Assembly (NCBI RefSeq): GCF_014635345.1
Contig: NZ_BMCU01000001.1
Location: 310,001-374,000 of the forward strand
Length of the DNA: 64,000 nucleotides
From: Rhodococcoides trifolii
GTDB taxonomy: Bacteria > Actinomycetota > Actinomycetes > Mycobacteriales > Mycobacteriaceae
Direction of reading: 5' to 3'
Numbering within the stretch: position 1 is the first letter of the stretch; every line of letters starts with the position of its first letter. The translations under genes were made by a program, and so were the position numbers. The notes below the pieces were generated by a model. That model had not been told where the DNA came from, searched no databases, and saw nothing but the letters and a program-made list of their open reading frames with translations. Below, piece by piece: positions 33,412-42,776 of this stretch.

Positions 33412-35503
33412 TCGGATCTCCTTGGTTGATTTTTTCTGCGGTTGCACGGGCGCTCGGCCACCAGACGCGGGGACCGATCAGGGTGAAGAGGGCGGGGATG
33501 ACCACGGTCCGGACGACGAACGTGTCCAGCAGGATGCCGATGCACACGATGATGCCGAGTTGGGTCAGGGTGATCAGGGGGAGCACTCCGAGCACGCAGA
33601 ACACCGCGGCCAGGACGACGCCGGCGCTGGTGATCACGCCCCCGGTAGCCCCCACGGCTCGAACGATACCGGCGCGGGTTCCGTGCTCGGGAGTCTCCTC
33701 GCGTGCACGGGTGATCAGGAAGATCGTGTAGTCCACTCCGAGCGCTACCAGGAAGAGGAAGGCGAAGAGCGGAACGTTGTCGTCCAGGGCGGGGAAACCG
33801 AACAGGTGCTCGCTGACCCAGCTACCGACGCCCAGCGCAGCGAGGGCGCTCAGTACGGTCGCAGCGACGAGAATCAGCGGCGCCACAACGGCTCTCAGGA
33901 GGACGAGCAACACCACGAGCACGATGACGAGAACGATCGGGATCAGCAGTAGTCGATCTCGCGAGGCTGCAGTGCTGATGTCGTACGCCTGCGCGTCGCT
34001 TCCGCCCACGAGGGCCTGCGCTCCCGCGACGTCGTGGACCGCCGCGCGAAGTGACGCAACGGTGTCGAACGCCGCTTCGGACGCCGGGTCGGACGTCAGC
34101 ACCACCGACCATCGAGTCAGGCCCGAGTCGGACTGCGCGACATCCGTGGACGAGTCGACACCCGGTGTGCCGTCGATCGCGCGGACCACCGCGTCGGCCT
34201 CGGAAGTCCGGGCGACGACAGTCGTCGGGTCCGACGATCCGGCCGGAAAGTGTTGTGCCAGCGTGTCGAAGCCGTCCACCGAATCGGCCGAGACTCGGAA
34301 CTGATCGGTCTGGGACAGTCCGATCCCGGTGCCGAGCACGCCGACGGCGCAGACGGCCAGCACGACGACCGAGATCGCGGCGACCCGGCCTGGAGTGCGC
34401 GCGACCGCCGACGCGATGCGGTACCAGACGCCGGTGTGCTCGTGACCCGTCCCGGACGTCTTAGACACCTCGGGTACGAACGGCCAGAACACCTTTCGCC
34501 CACACAGAGCGAGTGCGGGGGGCAGTACGAACAGTACGAAGATCGCCGCCACGATCAGTCCGGCGGCTGCGAGGGCGCCGAGGCTGCGAGTGCTGGGCAG
34601 GATGCCGAGCACGAGGGACAGCAGGGCGAGCACGACGGTCACGTTGCTGGCGAGGATTGCCGGGCCCGACTGGCGTACCGCGTGTGTCAGGGCCAGTCGG
34701 TGGTTGCTTTCCCGCATCAACTCTTCCCGGTAGCGCGAGATCAGCAGCAGCGCATAGTTCGTGCCGGCGCCGAACACGAGCACGCTGGTGATTCCCGATG
34801 TGGAACCGTCGAAGGTCAAGCCGGTGAGGTCGGCGACGGCGGTGCCGACGGTACTGGCGACGCGATCGGCGATACCCACCACGAGGAGAGGAACCAGCCA
34901 CAGGATGGGAGAGCGGTACGTGACGATCAGGAGCAGCGCCACCACGGCCGCCGTCACGGCCAGGAGCCGGAAGTCGGCTCCCGCAAAGGAATTGGCGATG
35001 TCCGCGCCGAATGCGGGACCCCCGGTGACCTGTGCGGTCAGATCGGTCGGCAGGCCGTCGGTCGCTGCGGACCGCAGCGAGGACACCGCGTCGTTCAAGT
35101 CGAAGCCCGACAGGGACGAATCGATCTGTACGGGAGCGATGGCGGCTTGCCCGTCGGGCGAGGGAACGGCCGGGGGAGCCGCCGCACCGACCGTCGACGC
35201 CATCCTGGCTGCCGCATTCTCGGCGTCGGCCAGATCGGTCGGGGTCAGTTCCGCACCGTCTCCTCGGGTCACTACCAGGATGACCGGGGCGGTGTCGGAA
35301 TCGGGGAACTGTTGGAGAAGTGACTGCACCGCAGCAGATTCCGAGGACGGAGGAAGCGACGTCGGTGACTGTCCGGCCGAATCGTTGCTTCCGACGAAGC
35401 CCATGAGTGCGGCGGAGAAGACGAGTACTGCCAGTGCGACGGCCCACGAACGGCGCCGCGTGACGAGGGCGGCCACACCGTCCCAGCGCGAGGTGTCAGG
35501 CAT
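33395..35503 (-). CDS. MMPL-family RND transporter
   Basis: 702 aa, about 12 helices in two repeats: one helix, a roughly 130-residue extracytoplasmic loop, then five helices, twice. Landmarks are FGAGTNYALLLISRYREEL and FLVALGVDYTIFLITRAREE, the proton-relay helices of MmpL/ActII-3 proteins. It is shorter than mycolate-exporting MmpL3 (about 940 aa), so it is a general lipid or drug exporter driven by protons. ATG 35503. It is co-transcribed with the lipocalin and divergent from a MarR regulator, with a palindromic operator between them. Confidence 0.93.
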   Translation of the reverse strand: MPDTSRWDGVAALVTRRRSWAVALAVLVFSAALMGFVGSNDSAGQSPTSLPPSSESAAVQSLLQQFPDSDTAPVILVVTRGDGAELTPTDLADAENAAARMASTVGAAAPPAVPSPDGQAAIAPVQIDSSLSGFDLNDAVSSLRSAATDGLPTDLTAQVTGGPAFGADIANSFAGADFRLLAVTAAVVALLLIVTYRSPILWLVPLLVVGIADRVASTVGTAVADLTGLTFDGSTSGITSVLVFGAGTNYALLLISRYREELMRESNHRLALTHAVRQSGPAILASNVTVVLALLSLVLGILPSTRSLGALAAAGLIVAAIFVLFVLPPALALCGRKVFWPFVPEVSKTSGTGHEHTGVWYRIASAVARTPGRVAAISVVVLAVCAVGVLGTGIGLSQTDQFRVSADSVDGFDTLAQHFPAGSSDPTTVVARTSEADAVVRAIDGTPGVDSSTDVAQSDSGLTRWSVVLTSDPASEAAFDTVASLRAAVHDVAGAQALVGGSDAQAYDISTAASRDRLLLIPIVLVIVLVVLLVLLRAVVAPLILVAATVLSALAALGVGSWVSEHLFGFPALDDNVPLFAFLFLVALGVDYTIFLITRAREETPEHGTRAGIVRAVGATGGVITSAGVVLAAVFCVLGVLPLITLTQLGIIVCIGILLDTFVVRTVVIPALFTLIGPRVWWPSARATAEKINQGDPNVFAS

Positions 35504-35516
35504 GGGATCGATAATT

Positions 35517-35543
35517 TCAGATACTTAATCATTAAGCAACTGA
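35517..35543. promoter_or_regulatory. Palindromic operator between MMPL and MarR genes
   Basis: A 13-base palindrome CTTAATCATTAAG (35524-35536) flanked at 3 bases by TCAG and CTGA, making a 27-base symmetric site. It fills most of the 66-base divergent gap, as expected for a MarR dimer repressing both genes. Confidence 0.75.
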
Positions 35544-35569
35544 GAGATTGATGGAGTACCCTTCGAGCC

Positions 35570-36067
35570 ATGTCGGAAGGCGAAACGCGTCGCGAACTCG
35601 AGTCGCAGATGGCGTCCGACGTGCGCGCGCTCTCCGCGGCGTCGGACCAGATCTCGCGCATCTTCGCCCAGCAGCACAGCCTCGGGCCCAACGACTTTCG
35701 TGCGCTGCTTCACATCATGATCAGCGACATGTCCGGGCGTCCGTCCACGCCCGGTGAGCTCGGGCAGGCGTTGGGCCTCTCGTCCGCGGCCATGACCTAC
35801 CTCGTGGAACGCATGATCACATCGGGGCACATCATGCGCGAACCTGACGAGACCGACCGTCGACGCGTGATCCTGCGGTACTCCGATCCGGGGATGGAGG
35901 TGGCCCGCGAGTTCTTCACCCCACTCGGTGCCCACACCCGCGAGGCGATGGCAGACCTACCGGACAGCGACCTGGCCGCGGCACACAGGGTGTTCGCGGC
36001 CATGATCACGGCCATGCAGACCTACCACGGCGAACTGGGAGGACGGCGCCCTAACTCGACCCGCTGA
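35570..36067 (+). CDS. MarR-family regulator
   Basis: 165 aa winged-helix regulator: dimerisation helices around the ends, recognition helix in TPGELGQALGLSSAAMTYLVERMITSGHIMREPDETDRRRVILRYSDPG (helix-turn-helix then wing with DxRxxxL-like text). It likely represses itself and the MMPL-lipocalin operon through the palindrome upstream, with release by a small phenolic or lipid ligand. ATG 35570. Its end overlaps the convergent lipase gene by 17 bases. Confidence 0.9.
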   Translation: MSEGETRRELESQMASDVRALSAASDQISRIFAQQHSLGPNDFRALLHIMISDMSGRPSTPGELGQALGLSSAAMTYLVERMITSGHIMREPDETDRRRVILRYSDPGMEVAREFFTPLGAHTREAMADLPDSDLAAAHRVFAAMITAMQTYHGELGGRRPNSTR

Positions 36068-37232
36068 GCGCGAATTGCCGTGCAGTCCAGCGCATCACGA
36101 AGGGCAACCCCGTCATGGCGCCGATGAAGTGGTCGCCGGCGACGGGTTCGTAGTGCACGTTCGCACCGCCCTGGCGCCACTGCTCGACGAGCGTGGTGAC
36201 GCCCGCTTCGGGAATGTAGCGATCGCCGATCAGTTTGCTCGCGGAGCCGTGAAAGAACGCGAACGGTGCGGCGGGAGCAGTGGCGCCAGGGCGGTTGGCC
36301 TCGATCACCCGGCGGGCGATGTCGGTCTCGAACGGGTTGGGCTCGTCGGTGAGGTCTTCTAGTCGCATACGCATCAAGCCGCCGAGAGCCAGCGGTAGCA
36401 CGGACATGTCCTTCACCCACGAGGCCAGAAGCAACGCCTTCGGTCCGAAGAGCTCCACCATCTCCGGGTGCTCACGGGCGAGGCCCATGCTGGCGGCGCC
36501 GAGGAGACCCGCGGCGATGGTGCCGTTCATCGTGTCCAGGAGCAAGGAGAAATCGGTGGGAGTTCCACCGGCGACTGCGCCGGCAAGCGTCACGTCGGGG
36601 GCGTACGACGGCTGCAACTGAGCGGTCCAGGTGGTCGCGATGGCGCCGCCGCTGTATCCGTAGGCCACCACCGGGCTGTCCGCCAGCTCGGGCAGCACCG
36701 CCTTCATGCCGCGGATCGCGTCGAGCACCGCGTGCCCGGCCATCGTTCCCTCGGAATACGACATCCGGGGACCCTGATGATCGGCGACCAGCACGGCGTA
36801 CCCGCGAGCGAGCCACAGCGGCATGACCGGAGGCAGGTCGGCACCCACGCCGTGCACGAGACGGTACGACGGGGTGCTCGTCGCACCGAGAGAGTCGATG
36901 GCGACGTTGTGCGCGACGACGGGCCGCGGCCCGGAACCGGTCCACGGACGCTTCGGAACGAGAAGCGACGCCGTGACCCCGGCGGGACGACCGCGCGCGT
37001 CCGTCGACCGCACCATGAACTGATGCAGCACCGTTCGCGGGCGCGGAACGAGACCGCGGGTGATCCGTCGACGGATCACCTCACCGGGCGCGAGATCGTC
37101 GATTCCCGGGGGAGTGAGGAAGAAGTCGTCGTTGCCGATGGGCGTGGGAAGGATCGATGCGTAGGGGTCGTCCGGTGGATTCACCGGCAGTCGTCCGGCC
37201 AGCACACGATCCATCACACCGAACAAAGTCAT
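36051..37232 (-). CDS. LIP-family lipase/esterase, no signal peptide
   Basis: 393 aa alpha/beta-hydrolase related to the secreted lipase at 20350-21576. Nucleophile Ser in YGYSGGAIATT, His in AGDHFIGAMTG near the C-terminus; the acid is probably in the GDRYIPEAG region. No signal peptide, so it should be cytoplasmic. The sequence around the Ser (TWTAQLQPSYAPDVTLAGAVAGGTPTDF) is shared with mycobacterial triacylglycerol lipase-like proteins. ATG 37232 after GGGGGTAGAG. A terminator separates it from chorismate mutase upstream. Confidence 0.86.
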   Translation of the reverse strand: MTLFGVMDRVLAGRLPVNPPDDPYASILPTPIGNDDFFLTPPGIDDLAPGEVIRRRITRGLVPRPRTVLHQFMVRSTDARGRPAGVTASLLVPKRPWTGSGPRPVVAHNVAIDSLGATSTPSYRLVHGVGADLPPVMPLWLARGYAVLVADHQGPRMSYSEGTMAGHAVLDAIRGMKAVLPELADSPVVAYGYSGGAIATTWTAQLQPSYAPDVTLAGAVAGGTPTDFSLLLDTMNGTIAAGLLGAASMGLAREHPEMVELFGPKALLLASWVKDMSVLPLALGGLMRMRLEDLTDEPNPFETDIARRVIEANRPGATAPAAPFAFFHGSASKLIGDRYIPEAGVTTLVEQWRQGGANVHYEPVAGDHFIGAMTGLPFVMRWTARQFALSGSS

Positions 37233-37265
37233 CTCTACCCCCTGCTGTCACTCTAGGACAGCGAA

Positions 37266-37294
37266 AAGGGGACGTCCCAGCGGGACGTCCCCTT
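37266..37294 (-). terminator. Terminator of chorismate mutase gene
   Basis: Perfect 13-base stem (AAGGGGACGTCCC and complement) with a 3-base loop. On the minus strand it is followed by TTTTCGC, so it terminates transcription from the chorismate mutase side. Confidence 0.85.
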
Positions 37295-37316
37295 CTGCGA
37301 GGTACAGGCGGAAAGG

Positions 37317-37613
37317 CTACTTGCTCTGCCGACCGCGGCCGATGCGCAGCATCAGCATGCCGAGGGTGCGGCCTTCCTGGCCGAGCTCGGAGAAATGATC
37401 GAGAACTTCGAGCTCACGGTTCGACGAAACCTGCGTGCGGCCGATGCGCGCGGCCAACTCGGAACGGCGCTGAACAGCAGCCTGAATATCCGCGTCGATA
37501 CGCTCGATTTCGGTCTGAAGCTCGTCGAGCTCGGCTTCGGTGGTCGGCAACTCGGTTTCTGCCGGTGCGGTGGTGACCTGCGACGGTGCCGTCGTGTGCA
37601 TCAGAAGACTCAT
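37317..37613 (-). CDS. Chorismate mutase (AroQ, Mycobacterium Rv0948c-like)
   Basis: 98 aa, all-helical enzyme converting chorismate to prephenate for Phe/Tyr synthesis. The core ELQTEIERIDADIQAAVQRRSELAARIGRTQ, then SNRELEVLDHFSELGQEGRTLGMLMLRIGRGR, matches the cytoplasmic Mycobacterium tuberculosis enzyme closely, including the C-terminal RLGRGR end that contacts DAHP synthase. In that species activity is boosted by complex formation with DAHP synthase, which is not in this window. ATG 37613 follows a perfect AGGAG; the longer GTG 37631 start is less likely. Confidence 0.9.
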   Translation of the reverse strand: MSLLMHTTAPSQVTTAPAETELPTTEAELDELQTEIERIDADIQAAVQRRSELAARIGRTQVSSNRELEVLDHFSELGQEGRTLGMLMLRIGRGRQSK

Positions 37614-37670
37614 ATCCACTCCTCGTGTCACAAAGCATGTCGCTGTCGCGTTCCGGAGTGTTACCGGTCG

Positions 37671-38795
37671 TTACGAGTTTTTCTCCGAGACGGATATCAC
37701 GTCGCCGTCGTCGCCCTTGCCGTGTACCTTTTGCCAACGCAACGAGTAGGGGCGAAGCCTGCGGTACCCCCGGACCCGGAACGGGCGGACCGATTTGAGG
37801 CGGAACGACTCGTCGTCGGCCAGCGCGTCGGCCATCTCCGAGTCCACGAGAACCGTCCCGGGATGCGCGACGCTGGTCAGGCGGGCGGCGATGTTGACCA
37901 CCGAGCCATACAGATCGCCGAATCGAGCGAGGACCGGTCCCAGCGCAATGCCCACCCGCAGATCGGGCACGTCCTCCCGGTCACTGAACGCCTCGTGCAG
38001 GTGCAGCGCGATCCGGGCGGCGTCCGCGGGAGTCGACGTCTGGAACATCACCTCGTCGCCCACGTTCTTGATCACCGAACCGCGCCCGCGCGCGATCGTG
38101 TTCGTGGTGACGCTCTCGAACTCCTCCAGCAGCGACGTGAGCTCGTCGACCCCGAGCCGACGGGTGAGGCTGGTGTAGCCGACCATGTCGGCAAATCCGA
38201 CGCACGTGACCGAGCTCGACTCGCCCTCGCTGTCGGTTGCCAGCGCACGGCCGGCGACGGCAGCGAGGTGTCGACGCCACGCGTAGTTCTGCAGCGACTC
38301 GATGGTGGGCACGGTCTTGGCGGCCAGGTCACGGGCCTCCCGCCGCACGGTGTCCGCGTCGGTCGACGACGACCGCTCCTGAAGTTGCTTGACGACATAG
38401 TTGTTGACCACGCCGATCTGCCACTCCGCCAGGCGCGACATCGACTGACCCAGGGTGCGCGCGATCGCGACTTCCATGGACTGCTCGATGATCTCCGCGT
38501 CGACGAGGCCGGTGATCAACTTCAGCGCCTCGATGTCGGCGTCGGTGAACATGACCGCGTTCTCGTCGGGGTTGACCGGGAAGCCCATGGCCACCCAGAG
38601 TTGTTGTGCGCGAGCCAGATCGATACCCACCGCGTCGGCGACCTGCGTCCGGTCGTAGCGGACGTCTCCGCCGAGCAGGTTGCGATCGATCTCGGACCGA
38701 ACCAGCTCCGACACGTCCGATTCCGACCGGCCTCCGGCCTGCCCGCCGCCTGATTCCGACCGGCCTCCGGCCTGCCCGCCGTCCGATTCAGACAT
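37671..38795 (-). CDS. Class III adenylate cyclase, Rv2212-like
   Basis: 374 aa soluble cyclase. The C-terminal CHD domain (about 180-340) has metal-binding Asp in VGFADMVGYTSLTRR, KNVGDEVMFQ, and transition-state Asn/Arg in GSVVNIAARLTS. The N-terminal 150 residues match the regulatory region of mycobacterial Rv2212/Rv1264-type cyclases (MFTDADIEALKLI, EIIEQSMEVAIARTLGQSMSRLAEWQI). The first 30 residues are repeat-derived (two copies of GGQAGGRSES) and probably unstructured. ATG 38795 overlaps the stop of the HAD-PlsC gene by 8 bases, linking cAMP production to the phospholipid operon. Confidence 0.9.
   Translation of the reverse strand: MSESDGGQAGGRSESGGGQAGGRSESDVSELVRSEIDRNLLGGDVRYDRTQVADAVGIDLARAQQLWVAMGFPVNPDENAVMFTDADIEALKLITGLVDAEIIEQSMEVAIARTLGQSMSRLAEWQIGVVNNYVVKQLQERSSSTDADTVRREARDLAAKTVPTIESLQNYAWRRHLAAVAGRALATDSEGESSSVTCVGFADMVGYTSLTRRLGVDELTSLLEEFESVTTNTIARGRGSVIKNVGDEVMFQTSTPADAARIALHLHEAFSDREDVPDLRVGIALGPVLARFGDLYGSVVNIAARLTSVAHPGTVLVDSEMADALADDESFRLKSVRPFRVRGYRRLRPYSLRWQKVHGKGDDGDVISVSEKNS
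38719..38780. repeat. Two in-frame repeat copies in the adenylate cyclase N-terminus
   Basis: Copies start at 38719 and 38752, period 33 bases (11 codons). Each contains GACCGGCCTCCGGCCTGCCC. Read on the minus strand they encode GGQAGGRSES twice. Confidence 0.85.
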
Positions 38796-40218
38796 TTCCC
38801 AGCGTTCTGTCGAAGAAGGAACGAACATCGTCGACGTACTCGTCGAGCTTCGTCGGATCCCAGTCGGTGGTGGGAATGGGCTCCCCCACGGTCACTCGGA
38901 CACTTCCGGAGTGCGCGGTGAACGAGGACTTCCACATGACCGAACCGGTGTCGTGCAGAACGATGGGCACGATCGGTACTCCCGCCTCCATCGCGAGGTG
39001 GAAGCCGCCCTTCTTGAACTTCCCGAGCCGCGTGGTGGGCATGCGGGTGCCTTCCGGTGCGATGGCCACCGACACCCCGCTGTGGAGTTTGTCGATGGCC
39101 GGTTGCATCGCCTCTCGCGCGGCTTTGCTGTCGGATCGGTCGACGTACGCCACGTCGAACACCGCACCCAGGAGTGCGAACCGCGGATCGCGGCTCAGTT
39201 CCTTCTTCGCGATCGCCGTGACGTCACGGGCGATGATGCCCGAGACCACGATGGCGTCCAGCGTGCTCTGGTGGTTGAACATGAACACTGCAGGGCGGTG
39301 GCTCCACAGATTCTCCTCACCCTCCACCTCGACCTTGACGCCCATGATGGCCAGGGCCAGAGCAGGTGCCATCGCGTTGGTGACGTTCGCCCCGGTGCGC
39401 CGGTTGCGACCCAGAATGCCCAGTGCCGCACCGAGTCCCGCGCTCGCCATCACCGAACCCAGAGCGGTCACCGTCCGCACGGTCGACACCACGTCGGCCC
39501 CACGCTGCGGCTTCGTCAGATGCAGTGTCGGCCATCCGCGCTCGCGGGCTTCGCGCTCGAGATCCTTGTCGGGATTCAGCGCAACCGGGGTCCCGACCGT
39601 CTCGAGCATCGGCACGTCCTCGAAACCGTTGGAGTAGCCGAAGCACTGATCGATGTCGACGTCGTGACTCTCGGCCCAGTCCAGGATGGCCTGCGCCTTG
39701 CGTGGGCCCCACAGGGACCGTCCGTCGAGCTCCCCGGTGAGCACGCCCGACGCGTCGACCGTCGGGATGGTGGCGATCAAATCGTCGAATCCGAGGTCGT
39801 CGCACACCGGGACGGCCTGATACGGGGTCGCCGACGTCGACATGACCACGAGGTGCCCGGCCTCGTGATGGGCGTGCACGACTGCCCTGATCTGAGGGAA
39901 GATCATGGCTGCGATCTCGGACCGGAACAGTGCGTAGGCCTGTTCCAGCAGCTCTTCGTGCGTTTTGCCCTCGAGTGCGCGAACGGCCTTGTCCATGAGG
40001 TTGTCGACCGTCGAGTTGCGTACGCGCATCTCGAGAACCGCACTCGTGATGTCCCACAGCTCGACGACGTTGACGTCGAGACGGCGAAGCCGTTCCTTGA
40101 AGATCGCGCCGGCGGAGAATCCGTCGATGACGGTCCCGTCGAAGTCGAAGAATGCCACGGTGCCGGGTCCCCGAGGAGCATCTGCGATCTGCTCCAGAAG
40201 TGTGGGCATCGTGATCAT
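38788..40218 (-). CDS. HAD-IB phosphatase fused to 1-acylglycerol-3-phosphate acyltransferase (PlsC)
   Basis: 476 aa. Residues 1-230 are a HAD-superfamily phosphatase of the SerB-like IB class (FFDFDGTVID, MSTSATPYQ, GYSNGFEDVPML). Residues 250-476 are a PlsC acyltransferase (NHQSTLDAIVV, HX4D; IAPEGTRMPTTRLGKFKKGG; GVPIVPIVLHDT). This matches mycobacterial Rv2483c, which acylates lysophosphatidate. Having both enzymes on one chain suggests joined phosphatidate synthesis and dephosphorylation. ATG 40218 overlaps the PlsB stop by 4 bases. The end overlaps the cyclase start. Confidence 0.92.
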   Translation of the reverse strand: MITMPTLLEQIADAPRGPGTVAFFDFDGTVIDGFSAGAIFKERLRRLDVNVVELWDITSAVLEMRVRNSTVDNLMDKAVRALEGKTHEELLEQAYALFRSEIAAMIFPQIRAVVHAHHEAGHLVVMSTSATPYQAVPVCDDLGFDDLIATIPTVDASGVLTGELDGRSLWGPRKAQAILDWAESHDVDIDQCFGYSNGFEDVPMLETVGTPVALNPDKDLEREARERGWPTLHLTKPQRGADVVSTVRTVTALGSVMASAGLGAALGILGRNRRTGANVTNAMAPALALAIMGVKVEVEGEENLWSHRPAVFMFNHQSTLDAIVVSGIIARDVTAIAKKELSRDPRFALLGAVFDVAYVDRSDSKAAREAMQPAIDKLHSGVSVAIAPEGTRMPTTRLGKFKKGGFHLAMEAGVPIVPIVLHDTGSVMWKSSFTAHSGSVRVTVGEPIPTTDWDPTKLDEYVDDVRSFFDRTLGNV

Positions 40219-42503
40219 GTGTTCTCCCCTCGTCGACGAGCTGCGTCGGCGTCGACCTTGTCCAGTGCAATGTGTGCCATCACGCGGATCTGGCCCGACA
40301 CGCGCGCCCACGACGCTATCTCGGCGGCAAAGTCGCGCCTGCGGACGGTCACACCTGCGGCGTCGGAGTCGAGCAGATCCCGGTTCTCGGCCAATTGCAG
40401 TGCGGTGTCGAACAACTCGTTCGAAATGGCGTCGCTGTGTTCGAGTTGCTGTCGAAGACGCTTGGCCTGCGCCGCCCCGAGGCACTCGGTCAGGAACGCC
40501 GGCTTGTCGAACTCCTTGCCCGGAGACAACATCAGAAGCTGATCTGCCACAACCTGATACGCCTCGAAGATCGGCTGCAGAACACGATGAGCCAGATGGA
40601 ACGGCTGGCTCTCGAGCGACTTCACCGCATACGAGGGTTCCGAGATGGCTGTGCGCCACTGCGGGTCGATCAGATCGACCTCGGCTTCGAGACGCTCGCC
40701 GAACTCGCGCTTGTCCCCGAAGAAGAACTCGAACTTCAGCAGATCGCGGAGCTCGAGTGCCGACTTCCACAGGTCCTCGGCCGCAACCACTCCGGTCGGG
40801 CAGTCCTTGGTGCGCAACACCACCAGTTCGCCGATTGCGCGCATGACGAAGAAGTGAATTGCGTTGTTACGGAAGAACGCGAGCACCAGGTGCTTGTCCT
40901 GAGCCAGGTAGAACAGCGGCTCGGGTCCCTCGTCGAAGCGCTTCACCACGCCGGCAGCGACCTGCGCGCGGACGGCCGAGGTCATCACGTCGACGTTGTC
41001 GAGGTCGATTCCACCCGCAGTGGGCAGGCCGCGATCTCGGATGTACGTCGAGAGCGGAGCGATGATCGACCACATCTCGTTGACGTTGAGCGCGCGGTCC
41101 TCGATTCCGAGCATCGCCATGGCCACCAGCGCCGCCGGCGTGACGGGCGTGGCCTCGTTGATGGCATGCGACACCGCCAGAGCGGCCTTCTGCACCGCCA
41201 CTCGCTTGTCCTCGTTGGCGTCGAGGAACCCGCGAACCGACATCGGCGTCCCGAACGACAGATAGACCGTTCCACGGATCTTGCCCTGCGCGCGGATGTA
41301 CCCGATGGCCATGCGGATGCCCTCGGCCTGCTTCTGCGCGCCATGCATCTCTTCGGCCATGGTCGAGACTTCGTGAAGCCGGTCGTAGGTGATCGAGGTG
41401 GGCACCAGGTACGCGTCGGACGCGGTGCTGTTGTCGAGCGCGTCGAACAGGTACGACAACAGTCCGAACCTGGGCGGGCGCAGCTTTCCGGTCCTGGACC
41501 GGCCGCCCTCGATGTACCACTCGAGGTTGAACTTCTTGCCCAGCAGGAAGCTCATGTACTGGCGCAGAGTCCACTTGTAGATCTCGTCGGAGAACTTGCG
41601 CTGAATGAGCACGACGCCGCTGCGTTTGGCGAGGGGGCCGATCGGCCAGAACCCGACGTTGATCCCACCCATCACGTGGTTCATCGGGAACCCCTCCTTG
41701 AGGAGGGCGGGCCGCAACACCAGTGGGTCGAGGTAGGACCGGTGATTGGGTAGGAACACCAACGGGTGCGTCTTGTTCAGGTCCCGTACGGCCTGGAGTC
41801 CGGTCTTGTCGACCTCGACGTTGTACGCACGCGAGAAGTACTTGCCCAGCTGTCCCCACAGGTCCACGGCGCGATGGTTCTCGGTCGCCACCATCTCGTC
41901 GAGGATTTCGTGGACGCGGTTCTCGACGTCCTCGACGGGTCGATCGGCCGACTCGGCCAGTGCGGCCAGGTCGGTTCGGAACGACGCTCGGTCGGTCATT
42001 TCCTCGACGACGAACCGCGGCACCTTGTACTCGGAGCCGATGACCTCACGCTCGGCCCGGTCCAGCGCCAGAGATGCCTGACGCGCGATGAACGCCGACA
42101 GCGATCGGCCGCCGGTGTCGTCGAACCGCTCGCGCAGGTCGGACAAGGTTGCCGGTTCGCCGACGACGATGGTCCACGAATCGGCGTCCTGCGCGGGGGC
42201 CCAACGCAGGACCGACTTGCTCAGGCGAGACACGACCCGTCGACTCAGCGCGAGCTGCTGGTCGGGGGACTTGTGCGAGACGCGCAAGGGCACGACGAGC
42301 GGATCGGAAGCGGCCGCGGAGTCGGTGAATTCGGCGAGCGTGTCCGGTGACATCACGACCGACTCGGGCCGGTGCTCGGAGTCGCCCGACTGATCGTCGA
42401 TCCACTGATTCGCCGCTTGTACGTCGAGATCGGACATCGCATCGATCAGATAGACGTGGGAGTTGCTACCCGTCGAGGCGCGGCGTGAATCGAGTTGAGA
42501 CAT
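40215..42503 (-). CDS. plsB: Glycerol-3-phosphate 1-O-acyltransferase
   Basis: 762 aa, first committed step of phospholipid and triacylglycerol synthesis, as in mycobacterial PlsB2 (Rv2482c). Acyltransferase block I is VFLPNHRSYLDPLVL (HX4D), block II near KRSGVVLIQRKFSDE, block III YIEGGRSRTGKLRPP, block IV YLVPTSITYDRL. Long N-terminal (about 260 residues) and C-terminal regions are typical of the family. ATG 42503 lacks a strong ribosome site; the frame stays open to 42539. It is the first gene of the plsB, plsC-like, cyclase operon. Confidence 0.93.
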   Translation of the reverse strand: MSQLDSRRASTGSNSHVYLIDAMSDLDVQAANQWIDDQSGDSEHRPESVVMSPDTLAEFTDSAAASDPLVVPLRVSHKSPDQQLALSRRVVSRLSKSVLRWAPAQDADSWTIVVGEPATLSDLRERFDDTGGRSLSAFIARQASLALDRAEREVIGSEYKVPRFVVEEMTDRASFRTDLAALAESADRPVEDVENRVHEILDEMVATENHRAVDLWGQLGKYFSRAYNVEVDKTGLQAVRDLNKTHPLVFLPNHRSYLDPLVLRPALLKEGFPMNHVMGGINVGFWPIGPLAKRSGVVLIQRKFSDEIYKWTLRQYMSFLLGKKFNLEWYIEGGRSRTGKLRPPRFGLLSYLFDALDNSTASDAYLVPTSITYDRLHEVSTMAEEMHGAQKQAEGIRMAIGYIRAQGKIRGTVYLSFGTPMSVRGFLDANEDKRVAVQKAALAVSHAINEATPVTPAALVAMAMLGIEDRALNVNEMWSIIAPLSTYIRDRGLPTAGGIDLDNVDVMTSAVRAQVAAGVVKRFDEGPEPLFYLAQDKHLVLAFFRNNAIHFFVMRAIGELVVLRTKDCPTGVVAAEDLWKSALELRDLLKFEFFFGDKREFGERLEAEVDLIDPQWRTAISEPSYAVKSLESQPFHLAHRVLQPIFEAYQVVADQLLMLSPGKEFDKPAFLTECLGAAQAKRLRQQLEHSDAISNELFDTALQLAENRDLLDSDAAGVTVRRRDFAAEIASWARVSGQIRVMAHIALDKVDADAARRRGENT

Positions 42504-42776
42504 GAACGTGTCGCTTTCCGCCGGGACTGGTGGCGGCAACGCTACGCCCGGGACCTGTACCTCGGTGCCACTTTCCGGCGACGGATCGGACCCGGCGCTT
42601 TGTGTCTTGTCACTGCGATCATTCGATCGAATTACGCCGGTAACACAAAGTCTGTGGTCGACGACTTCATGATCGGATCCGTGTCGCGTCGCCTAGCCCC
42701 CCGACCGGGCGGCGCGACGCGGGTCCCCATTCCGATGCCGGTGTACAGATCGCCGCTGATTGTTAGTCTCGGACAC
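42504..42776. other. Divergent intergenic region, no gene seen
   Basis: 273 bases between plsB and a lipoprotein gene. No ORF with coding character or RNA structure is apparent. TTAGTCT (about 42761-42767) sits about 9-10 bases before the lipoprotein ATG and could be a -10 hexamer for a nearly leaderless mRNA. Confidence 0.5.
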
